Shown here: one piece after another, positions 55,101-64,000 of the stretch | How positions within the stretch are numbered: position 1 is the stretch's first letter | Layout: each line of letters opens with the position of its first letter | Assembly (NCBI GenBank): GCA_030533445.1 | Contig: CM060075.1 | Span: forward strand, 40,451,719 to 40,515,718 | Origin: Cyprinodon diabolis | Lineage: Eukaryota > Chordata > Actinopteri > Cyprinodontiformes > Cyprinodontidae | Length of the DNA stretch: 64,000 nucleotides | Direction of reading: 5' to 3' | Translations under genes and position numbers: made by a program | Notes under the pieces: generated by a model | Databases searched by the model: none | What the model was told of the DNA's origin: nothing | Seen by the model: the letters and a program-made list of their open reading frames with translations, nothing else

Positions 55101-58007
55101 CCGGGCGTCCTGGGTTTTTTTTAGAAAGTGAGGAAATGTCCAGATTTTTTAAATTACCTTAATTGGACCATTAAATTTACAGGCACAAGGGCACTGCGCA
55201 CGACGCTGCGTGTGACGTAATCCCTGAGCCGCGTCAGTGCGGGGAGCCCTGTTCTTAATCAGAATATAGAAAGCGTGGCTGTCAGTACGCCAACAACATG
55301 CAAAAGCGCAAATGTATGTTTACCAACGATTTAATAAGAGTTTCCCCGCTTTCAGACCGGGTCGAGACAAATGGGAGGCCTTGTGCACAGTGTGCAAAGC
55401 AGGCACATATGTCTCGGTGCCCTGGACACCGAAAGAAAAGATAGTCTATTGATATGTTTGTTCGTTTTTGGTACATTTTGAGTTATTTTTGCTACACAAG
55501 AGGTATTTTTTGTTAATTAGCTCATTTGTTCATTTATTTTTTCCAATAGCCCACAGAACAGACATTATGTCGTTCATTGCTGAGGCTGAGTATCGTGTTA
55601 TTGGGATTTGAGAGTTATTGTTAACTTTTATTGTTAAGTGAGGGATGTTTAGATGAGACATTATTTCTTTCAATGTGCTATTCATTCATTACAGGAATTG
55701 TTAAGCATTTTTAACAAATACATTTTGATTCAAATTATCGTTTGTTATTGTAGTTATTGCTGTTGACTTTTACTGAAAAGCATTTTTAATAAATCAACTG
55801 TAAATATCATGTTATTGTAGGATTACGTACGTAGGCCTATGTTAAGTGAGTGCATGCCACAGACATCTCTATGCATGGGAACAGAGATCCCAAACAAGAT
55901 GTCCTGATTTTCCCAAATGAAAATATGGTTACCCTATTATATTTTGGTTAAAATGCAATGCATTCATTTCTTTTTCTTTGAGTTGCCAGTTTCCTTTGAA
56001 TCTGCTGCTGAAGGGCTGCAATGAGCTCCAGCTTTCTTTTCAATTGGTCATTGCAGGCTAATCAGTGGGTCTCATGTCTTGTTTGATAGGTCAGTTTGTG
56101 CTTGAGCTCTCTATGTTAGCACCTGAAAATTTAGTCTGTTTTGTTGAACTCTGTTTTTTGGGCTCAATTTCTCATTTTTTAAACTCTTTTTGATGTAAAT
56201 CAAGACCTTTTTTGAAAATTTTCAGTGGTTTTCTGGCTGGTTTGTGCAAATACCTCACACTACAACTGGGTAATTTATTATGTTTAAACAATATAAGAAG
56301 AATTCTTTTGTTTGTTTTTTTTTTTTTTTTAAACAAATGATTGCCTTGTTTATTAAACAAAGTAATGGGGCTCCTATTATTAGCGTGTATGAGATAGTAC
56401 CTCTTTAAAATGTTCAATTTGGTTTATTTTTGTAGCACATTTAAGAACCTAAGCATCCCTAGGAGTGAAAACATTTTTATGAGCCATAAGGTTGTGTGTG
56501 AGGAGGGTGTTCCCTAAGACTTACTCAGAAACCAAAAACAATCCACTATGGGTGTACCATGGGTGTAACCAGAAAGCTAAGAATGCAAACACGTTGCAGG
56601 AGAAAGAGTTTGTTGTGAAATTTGAAAGTAAAATCTGAAGGTTGTGCAGTATTGTAATTCTTTAGGATTTAAGTTATGTTTTCATAATTTCTCTGATCTT
56701 GTTTTTTCCTTAATGCTTAAAAAAATCGTGTCATATTCAGATACTTTCTCTGTTTCCACCACTGTGATAGAGCTTTTGCCATATAGGTTTGTTCTTTAAT
56801 AGAGTCTTCAACCAGAAATCTGACTTTTTCCCTTTTATAACATGTGTAGTGGTGTTGAGCTGATCAAATTTGCCAGAAAACCTGGAGTGTGGCTGTTTTT
56901 TTGTCCAGGCTCCTTATTCAGACCAGAAGAAGAAGCCCACAAGAAGGAACTCCCCACAGAGAATTTGGTCCTCCCCCTTGATTAATGTCAGCAGAGTACT
57001 CACATTATCCTGCCTTGCTATCATCACTCCTGTCTTTATTCCATTGAAAGGTGCAATTCCAATAATCAACCACTCAACTGAGGGCAGTGTGTAAAAGTGT
57101 TGCTCCTTGTTTAAATTTGTACCTTTTGTGTAAAAGACCTGAAACAATGTCGAACAAAGCATGGCTAGCTGCTACCATTGATAGAAAACTGAACTTCTTT
57201 ATCTTCTTGATTTGATTGAATTATTTCTGTAAAAGGTCCTATATAGAAGGCGCTATATAAATAAACTGAACTGAATGAAGGCAACATCCATATGAACATG
57301 AACACACACAAGTCAATCATCCAAATAACCTCGGACTAATTGTTATATTCTCCTAAAAACTATTTAACATGAATGGAAAATTTTAGAATGACTGTATAAT
57401 ATCATGATTTCTTGAAGGTTTAGTTTTTCTTACTTATTTCTTGTATTTTGTTTCCCCTACATTCAAGTTTGGCCTATCGATCAATGATAGTCATCATTGA
57501 TGAAAAGATTTAAAGACCAAAATTGTATTCAGATTTAGTTCTCCCTGTGTAAATTATTCACCATTCCTCTTGGTCCCCTCCACAACTGTTTAGCTGATTC
57601 ACAGATTAACTCACATGTGTCCAAAGTAATTTTCCAGCTTTTCTTGAGCATAAAAAATCACTGGCAACACTGTGTATTAAAAACTTCTCCTATTAATATA
57701 CATGTGATCTGTGGAAGGTCTATGTGGCTTCTATTTCTGTCATTAACTTTGCCAAGGTCTTTCCTAAAGGGCTGGTTATACTTCTGCAGCAGTGGGTCAC
57801 AGTGAGCCTGTCGCAGATATATTTTTGATTTATGCCCAATATAAAGTGTGGTCTGCATTTTAGATGTTACCAGGAATTAAACTATAAAGACATCTAAAAA
57901 AATAAGTTAATAAAAGCTTATTACAGAATACCCTGTTGCTGGAAATACTCACAGTATGCATGGGCCAAAGTCAAAAGGGTCAATCCAAACCAAGAAAGAG
58001 TCTTCAT
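49156..58007 (-). CDS. C-type lectin D (secreted, divergent CRD)
   Basis: Seven exons: 58007-57953, 54790-54737, 52713-52684, 52195-52092, 49747-49610, 49523-49421 and 49232-49156 (TAG 49158-49156). Phases agree throughout, giving 186 residues. Signal peptide MKTLSWFGLTLLTLAHAY. The stalk is proline/threonine-rich (NTPPPTPA) plus a 30-nt exon (DYGLDWLHGT), not acidic as in A-C. The CRD reads CPEGWTMHSTQCLLF, NMTWAKAR (an N-glycosylation site), GSLAAVYGS, QVWVGGSKTSG, DWYWDYSIMDQFAEFCSGEP and ENCLQITF, with eight cysteines. The sugar-motif position reads EPA-D in GEPADNENC, and there is no WND near the last exon (GCLEAQGC). This suggests loss of classical calcium-dependent sugar binding. Introns hold a hAT element, an RTE/SINE repeat and a P2X7-like fragment. 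Confidence 0.88.
50050..50456 (+). mobile_element. Rex1/L2-type LINE 3' region fragment
   Basis: Matches the post-ORF region of the LINE at 43.6 kb (TCAGGTTATCCTGAGCTATC, GCTTAGACTGCTGGAGGACA, TAAACCCCAGTCAGCTTCAG, GGAGGTTTCTTCTTGTTAAG), ending before the final tail. Lies in an intron of lectin D, antisense to it. Confidence 0.85.
50457..52080. other. Lectin D intron, no repeats named
   Basis: AT-rich. Contains runs such as TTTCAGTTTCGG and TTTTCAGTTTCGGGAT-like phrases around 50850-50930. No exon or defined repeat. Confidence 0.35.
52350..52635 (-). repeat. RTE/SINE-type repeat, inverted copy
   Basis: The plus strand reads CACCCTGGACAGGTCGCCAG, TCCACTGGAGGGCAACACAG, AGAGAAGCCAATTATCCTAA, TGGGAGGAAGCTGGAGTACC and GGAGAACATGCAAACACCAT, the reverse of the block at 36000-36262 extended by its head. 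It sits in the intron between lectin D exons 3 and 4. Confidence 0.65.
54044..54329 (+). pseudogene. P2X7-like N-terminal fragment, frameshifted
   Basis: The ATG at 54044 opens MDRENMQEEESFVSEVVDES. After a T-rich stretch (54116-54127) the frame changes and continues EEESGDEDVVEEDARAAEAW, then GLQPYMFEALP and a tail ending at TGA 54327-54329. The acidic start followed by LQPYMFEP-like sequence recalls a large fish family of proteins annotated as P2X7-like, but the cysteine-rich part is missing. It lies in the intron between lectin D exons 2 and 3, on the opposite strand. Probably a captured or retrocopied relic. The family call is from memory. Confidence 0.35.
55046..55936. mobile_element. 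Non-autonomous hAT-type transposon in lectin D intron 1
   Basis: Ends are TAGGGTGACC and, reversed, TAGGGTAACC. A perfect 8-bp duplication TTATATTT flanks it (55038-55045 and 55937-55944). The 5' part (CCAAACGTCCGTACTTCCCG) is a known teleost hAT-type phrase. Length 891 bp, no transposase. Related GTCCCGTATTT-like text lies at 59395-59460. Confidence 0.85.
57165..57285 (+). mobile_element. Rex1/L2-type LINE extreme 3' end
   Basis: GATAGAAAACTGAACTTC, then AAGGCGCTATATAAATAAAC and TGAACTGAATGAA match the last 120 bases of the LINE at 43.6 kb in diverged form. Confidence 0.6.
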
Positions 58008-58259
58008 GGTGGAGTTGAGATTAGATGAAACCTGTGATGATAAATTTGAAGAGAATTAAACAGGGACAGATGTGTGCAACCCTACTAGCAAACAAAACCG
58101 CAAAAATCTAAATAACATTGCCAAGTATGTGGTAAAGGATTACCTTATCTTTCTCTGGGGTAAGATAAATCCTAGAGCCTCAGTCTTCCTTTGCAAGATG
58201 TTGAGTTGTGAGTGAGAACAAACACTTCTCTGTTAAATACCTCAATTCACGGATACTGA

Positions 58260-61200
58260 AACGGATCAGACATCCTCATTCAGTTTCAAAAATGACAGCA
58301 AGGTAAATAGATTCACTTAGTATTATATTTATAAGAGAGTCTTTTAAGAAACACAACTTTGTTCCCAGGAATCAAACCAGTCATGCTACTAAAGAAACAA
58401 CACCTTTGACAAATATTAAATTGGATGCTTATACTTCTAATATATTTACCCAGCACTCTATCAATAGAATCACAGATGAGCTAGAACTAAAAACATATTT
58501 GGTAAAGAGTTTTAAAACAAAAAAACATTTTAAATAATCAGTACGTTTAAGTAATACCTAATGATTGTCAGTCAAAGTGAATCCACTAACACTAAAATGT
58601 TAGATGAAACCACAATCTTTATGTAGGATGTGAATTTGATCCTAATTAAAATAAAGTAAGCATGCTTACAGTAATTTGGTCGTAGAAGTTTACACTCAGA
58701 AACTGCAGACGTAGGAGTAAAGACTGTCCAGATAAAGAGGATTACAGCAATCCAACCATGAAAAAATAAAGGCATGGATTAATATGTCTGGCTGTTGCTT
58801 TAAAAATTTTTTTATTTTTTTTCTAAAATGTTACCTTGATTGAATTCTCACTCAAATCTGGCCTGGGTTTTAATTTATCACAACTTTAAGGCATTTTATA
58901 AATGTACATTTTGGAGGTTGATGCCAAAGTTAACTTTGCGATTTTATAGAATTTTCTTGTAGTTCTTCTTGTTTAAAACATTTAAAAGACCATGTGGTGA
59001 AGTCTTATACTGTATTTTAGTAGTTTTCCGCTTCAAAACTTAAAATTTATGCGATGCTTGTATTATGGGACATCCTTTTCATGCATGTTGCAAATTTATG
59101 GAACTTGTACACCTATACCTTTTTCCTACAAATAATTTATATCCACATTGTTTTGGATTGTGTCCAATAAGATGAGACGCTGGGTGAAGCAAACTCAAAA
59201 ATTTTACCAAGTGTAAATTATTTAAAAATTAAAAAAATAAGCTAATAAGTTAACAGTAATATAATTGTATCAGGCTTAATATTCTGAGGTTATGTGTTCA
59301 AAAAGAAAATGTGTTTGTTACTTTTTGTAAATGTTTTTCATACATTTCTGAAAGAAGATGTTTTTGTATTCACTACTTTAGGTATAGTGGCTAGGGTTGC
59401 CACCCGTCCCTTGTAATACGGAATTGTCCCGTATTTGGAAGTTAAATTATGCGTCCCGTATCGACCTGATAAGCAACGCTATTTGTTCCATATTTTTTAC
59501 GAATAACTAAAAAAATCTATAATTTTGAACAACTCTACTGTTGTGATTGTAACCCATGTCTGAGTTTCCTGATTCTCTCTCCCTCCCTCTCGTAGCTAGA
59601 ACTTAGAGTTCTACTGTTCTTGATTCAGCTTCCCCTTATGACGTCATCCGTTTAAAGCATTCTCCACTCAGTAATCTCTCTTCTTAGGGCGTTTGTCATG
59701 ATTTCCTGGCGATGGTCTTCATGTTTAGGTCTAGTTCTACAAACTGTGCACCTGCGAACGCCAACTCCAACCTTGGGGGGGCCACAGCAGGTTGGCAGGA
59801 AAAGTTTAGCACACAAAAAGTGATTAATTTAATAAACCGGGTAACTAACAACCAAAATAAACCAAAAATAGGCACACACAAAAAAAGCTTAATATAATAC
59901 CGGTAATCTTCCCTATAGCCTAAAAAAAAACTCTACCAGGCCAAGCACGCCATTGGTTTTCTGAGGGGATTTCTGTGCACGATGATACTGTGCAAACTTA
60001 ACATTTCCATTTATTAATTATCTTAATTGGCTGTAGCTTATTGCAAGAAATACAACCCACGCTCAAAGAACAAAATAAAAATATGGTTCTGTGTTGAGCT
60101 GAAACGGGACACAATTTAGTCAGATGCAGGAAAATGCATCTAAGAAATGCAAAATTTTCTAGGGAAGGGCCCCCAGACCCCGGCAACAACAAACCCTTCA
60201 AGTGACCATTTCCGCTAATTACACTGAGCTTAATGTTTGACAGCAAAATCTATGTATAATTTTCTTTAATGTAAGAAAAATTATAAGGTCTAGTTCTGTG
60301 TAATTTTGGATTAAAATTTTGGATTTTTAAATTTTTTGAATGGGGGCCTATATGTTATTGCTTTTATTATAGTTACATCAAATTACCAAATCTAGTCTTT
60401 AAACTTTATAATTCAACCTTTCTATAAAGGCCTTTTTACATATAAATAAAATAAACTGAATCACCGATAGTTTGGTTACATTATTTTTTTTGTCTGTGTG
60501 TGCATAGATTTAAATCCTTGCGCACATCCATCTACTCCAAAAAGTCTTTGAAGTGGATCTCTGTCTGAACAATGTACCAGATTTAACAATCAATTTATAA
60601 CAAGATCAAGACCGCACCTCTTAAAACATCTAAACAGTCTGAATAGGCTCATGTCGTAATGAGGTTATGGTTTTAGCCAAGGTGATTACACACCAAAGAG
60701 GCGTGGCCTCTGCTCAGAGCAGCCTGTGTTACCTGAGGCAAAACAAAACATAACATCTAGAAGGAGGTAAGGAAAAAGGATCATAGACACGTTTTAATCA
60801 CCTACCGGTCTGGATCAGCAGGAGGAGACCAATAACAGGAGAATCTATTAAAGTCCTGCTGTAAAAACGGACGTTCAAAAGCAGCTGTTGAACGAAACGG
60901 TAGATTCTAATACCTGGTGAGTGAGACAGAAAATGAGGCGTGTCCTCTGTGGCAGAACTCTGACTCCTATTGGCTGTTCATGTGTTCATCTTAAGAGACA
61001 TCAAACGGTGATTGGCTGATGGACAACCAGTAGATAAATCAAATAAACCAGAGAGCAGAAATCCAGATAAAAATACGTTTATGCATGGGAAGTTTTGCAG
61101 AATTAGAAGAAGGTTGTGACCGAGGGCTGTTACATAGCCGTGGTTTTTAATTTGCTATAGATAATTATAAAATAATTACTGAAATATTTCTAAGCCAGTG

Positions 61201-61390
61201 TGACTGGCTTAAAAGAAGAGTCTAACAAAACAAAAGTTGTTTTTTTTCACTTCCAGCCTTGAAATTATGGAGGACCAATCCTGCCATAATTAAAAATAAA
61301 TACAGAAAAAAATAAATGGTCTAAGAATAATAAGCATACAATTAATTGCTCCCAAAAAATAAAAAAATAATACATGTACGTAGAAATTAT
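58260..61390. other. Gene-free stretch with transposon scraps
   Basis: No exon I can support. 59390-59470 (AGGGTTGCCACCCGTCCCTT, ACGGAATTGTCCCGTATTTG) looks like the start of another hAT-type element related in text to 55046-55936, but no matching end was found. The rest is AT-rich. Confidence 0.4.
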
Positions 61391-61401
61391 ATTATATAGT
61401 G

Positions 61402-61428
61402 AGACTATATATATATATATATATATAT

Positions 61429-61464
<36 letters not shown>

Positions 61465-61488
61465 CTATATATATATATATATATATAC
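61402..61488. repeat. Higher-order GAGAC(TA)n array
   Basis: Three units, each GAGAC followed by 10-12 TA dinucleotides. The array seems to have grown by duplicating a whole GAGAC-TA block rather than by simple slippage. Confidence 0.9.
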
Positions 61489-61492
61489 CTTT

Positions 61493-62050
61493 TAATTAGC
61501 TACTTTGTTCATTTGCCTTTGTAATAATTCCCTTATTTATTTATTGTCCGTTATAATCTTCAACGCTTTTTATTTCTGCCTGTCGTATTTACATTTCTGT
61601 ATGTATTTCTGCCTCATTATGCAAATGAGGAGGGGTGTGTCTTAAGGAGCTTGACTTCTCCCCATTGGTTGGTTAGCAGCCACCGGCCACAGTCCCAACA
61701 AAGATGGCTACCTACGATGAAGTTGTCAGTGAGCTGAGACATTAGCAACTGTTTTTGAAAACAGTGCTAACTCCTGATTATGAAATTGATCTGATCTCTC
61801 TGATTAATGTCTAAGCAGTTTCGCCTGGCCAATAGAGGGCGCCAGGGCACAGCTCCACCCACCAGAAGACCCTGATTAAGACATACAAAAATACATATTT
61901 TTTAGAATTACATTTTTTAACTATCATTTAAAATATTAAAACAATTATTGATATGTATTTCTTAGATGTGCAAGATACATATTTAATCTTTAATGACTAG
62001 TAAAGTCATTAAATTTTTCGTCGATTGATGATGTATTTCGACCCTAGGGC
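61493..62050. other. Gene-free stretch
   Basis: An ATG with Kozak-like context at 61704 reads only MATYDEVVSELRH before a stop. No supporting exon or domain follows. Confidence 0.4.
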
Positions 62051-63360
62051 ACAAAAATCTTTGCCTATTGACTCTTGTTAAAAGTACTTGCATCTTTCTA
62101 AAAGATAAATCAATAATAGATAAAGCCCTCAGTGCTTTTTCCATCTACTCTGTAGCGTCTGGTTTATCTCTTAATATTATAAAAAGGGAATTACTCCCTA
62201 TCCATACAAGTCCTGATCCAATTAAAGCTGTTACTGAAGTAAAATACTTAGGGCTGACAATATAAACAAAACATAATTAGAAGAGAAGATACAAATATTT
62301 CAAATTGTATTTTGGATATGAAAAAAGCCCTTAGTCACTGGTTAACAACAAACTGATCTATCCCTACCACTCCTTGTTTATTTTCTCTAAAAACATGAGT
62401 AAAGCAAACACAATATGCCTCCAATTTTTATGGAGGAATAAAACACATTATATCAAAAAATCTCAGTTGGTGAAAGAATATGATAAAGATATTGAATCTA
62501 AGGTTGGCACAATCCAAATTAACTGCATAAAATCTTATATTCGGCATCCAAATTCTATGTGGCATCACAGTCCAACACCCCTGTTTGATAAATTGTGAGG
62601 CTAAGACTTTATTCTAAAATGTGATTTGGAGGTAAGCAGGATTCCAATTAAGCTGTTCATGTTCCACTTTGCACAGATTTTGCATTATTGGAAAAATATT
62701 TTCACCCGCAGCTTTTCTCCCCATAGCTCAACCCTATGGGACAATAGAGTAATAACACTAAATTGTAAATCTGTCTTCAAAAAGGGATGGTTTTGCAAAG
62801 ACATTATTTATTTTGCAGATTTATTGGATGATAGCAGTGATATTTTAAATCATTCAGATATTTTTAATGATGTAAATTGTTCTCTAAAAGAGTATAACTG
62901 TGTAAATTCACTTGATCAAAAAAATTCTAGGTCATATAATAATTACCAACCAATATTGTCCAGCTGGTTTATTTTACAATGCAATCTGTATAAAAAAATG
63001 TAATAATAAATTTATTAGCAGTTTTTCCAAGGCAGAAAATTTCATGATTGTAATGGGTTTACTTGGAAAAGATATATTCCTGTTTGTTCAGATACAGTTG
63101 ATAAAGCATTCTTAAAATTTGTCAAATGGCCTATTCTACCTAAAGTCAAAGAAACACATTTTAAAGTTTTAAGAAAATGTATCCTGTGGCAGAATTATAA
63201 AAAAAAAAATGTTTTTGAGGCAGATCAATGTTCCTTTTGTAATAATAAAAGTGAAACTCTTGAACATCTATTTTACCAGTGTCCTGGTAAAGTATGTATT
63301 TCTTTGAAAATTAATGATGTCCCCCCATTTGCTCTAAATGATGTCATTTTTTTATAGAAC
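62050..63360 (+). mobile_element. L1-type LINE remnant
   Basis: Broken frames give ASGLSLNIIKRELLPIH then EVKYLGLTI (reverse-transcriptase end), LFIFSKNMSKANTICLQFLW then RNKTHYIKKSQLVKEY, and finally CSFCNNKSETLEHLFYQCPG, the Cys/His tail motif of L1-group elements. There are several stops and frameshifts, and no 5' part. Confidence 0.8.
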
Positions 63361-63780
63361 ATCTTCCCTTGCCTGTTTCTGATACTAATATATAAATATT
63401 TAATGTAAATGGTTGATTATTCAGATTATTCCAATTTCAGAGCAGCTCGAAACATGGTGTGATGAGGGTAAGCTCGAAACACTATTTAGGGACACCTCTA
63501 TTTTAAAAAGATCAAAGCTGTTTCGAGCACAGTGATTCGGGCCTAACATCACTACTGGTTCTTTAGCTTTAATTGTAGCCATTAATGCAAACTGGTCTGA
63601 TCTGTTTAGCCTCCTTTGCTGCTCCTCCAACATCTGGACCAATCTGTCCTGTTGTTTGTTTGTATCGTATAGTGTCGTATTTTGTTTGTTTTGGAAAAAA
63701 AATGTGTGTGTGTGTGTGTGTGTGTTTGTACAGGCAAAACAGCAACAAGCCCATCTAATAACAAAGGATCCAGGTTGAGG
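63361..63780. other. Gene-free stretch with (TG)n
   Basis: A GTGTGTGTG run of about 24 bases at 63702-63726. No exon. The flank around 63600 reads LEEQQRRLNRSDQFALMATI on the minus strand, a phrase sometimes seen in repeated fish genes, without further support. Confidence 0.4.
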
Positions 63781-63781
63781 A

Positions 63782-64000
63782 GGAGGGGATCCAAGAAATG
63801 TGGTACTTTATTGCCCAATTGAAAGAAGATAATAAACAAATACGACAGGGACAGTCATGCTCTGCCTCAGGTACTTCTACTGGCCCTTCTATTTGAAGCA
63901 GATCTCAGAGTGCTCTGCCTGCCCTGGGTCCCCCTGTGTCAGAAAGGTTGGTGTTCATGCCTCGGGACAGGAAATGTCCAATGTTCAGGGGAACATCAGG
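63782..64000 (+). pseudogene. Gag-like fragment, cut by the window edge
   Basis: The frame reads ELWYFIAQLKEDNKQIRQGQ, a stop at about 63893, then PVSERLVFMPRDRKCPMFRG to the edge. The ERLVxxPRxRKCPxFxG phrase resembles the gag-like start of fish retroelement or retroelement-derived proteins. Family from memory; the rest is outside the window. Confidence 0.35.

Noticed and set aside
61704..61745. Short frame MATYDEVVSELRH with a good start context
   Set aside because: Thirteen codons, no donor site in frame and no downstream exon found. Could be a first exon but nothing supports it.
62068..63115. Four short plus-strand open frames taken as a host gene
   Set aside because: Their motifs (KYLGLTI, FLWRNKTHYI, CSFCNNKSETLEHLFYQC) are L1 reverse-transcriptase tail motifs, and stops and frameshifts separate them.

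Overview
The window is nuclear DNA of a ray-finned fish, most likely a percomorph teleost. The evidence is AT-rich sequence, spliced genes with GT-AG introns, eukaryotic tRNA-Ser genes with internal A and B boxes, and a typical teleost repeat load: L2/Rex1-type, Rex3 (RTE)-type and L1-type LINEs, tRNA-derived SINEs, hAT elements and long microsatellites. I cannot name the species from sequence alone.

The gene content is a cluster of secreted innate-immunity proteins. From left to right: (1) a 46-residue secreted cysteine-rich peptide gene (+, coding 6334-6751) that looks like a C-type lectin gene reduced to its signal-peptide exon and its last carbohydrate-recognition-domain (CRD) exon; (2) a complete six-exon MFAP4-like fibrinogen-domain gene (-, 15701-7451) whose last intron holds a 5'-truncated L2-type LINE; (3) C-type lectin A (+, 20482-23443), with a repeated acidic stalk and an apparently destroyed splice acceptor inside the CRD; (4) a tandem array of tRNA-Ser(CGA) genes and pseudogenes on the minus strand (27.3-35.3 kb), partly carried on a 1.55-kb direct segmental duplication; (5) C-type lectins B (-, 33059-31149) and C (+, 38566-40495), an inverted pair of close paralogues with an extra pair of cysteines; (6) C-type lectin D (-, 58007-49156), a more distant seven-exon relative. 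All reconstructed lectin genes share one plan: a signal-peptide exon ending in phase 1, a run of short phase 1-1 stalk exons, then four CRD exons.

Between the genes lie transposons. They include a nearly full-length Rex1/L2-type LINE at 43.6-47.4 kb with a single in-frame stop, five shorter pieces of its 3' region, Rex3 and L1 fragments, and two hAT-type elements with perfect 8-bp target-site duplications (554-2082 and 55046-55936). The left 5 kb also holds a decayed multi-exon gene-like locus of unknown family. The stretch 58.3-64 kb has no gene I can support beyond an L1 remnant and a gag-like fragment at the right edge.

The most interesting item is the lectin-derived minigene at 6.1-6.8 kb: promoter, splice sites and reading frame are intact, and the predicted mature peptide is short, cationic and carries six cysteines. 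All exon models were made by eye from splice signals, phases and family knowledge. No database search or computation was run.
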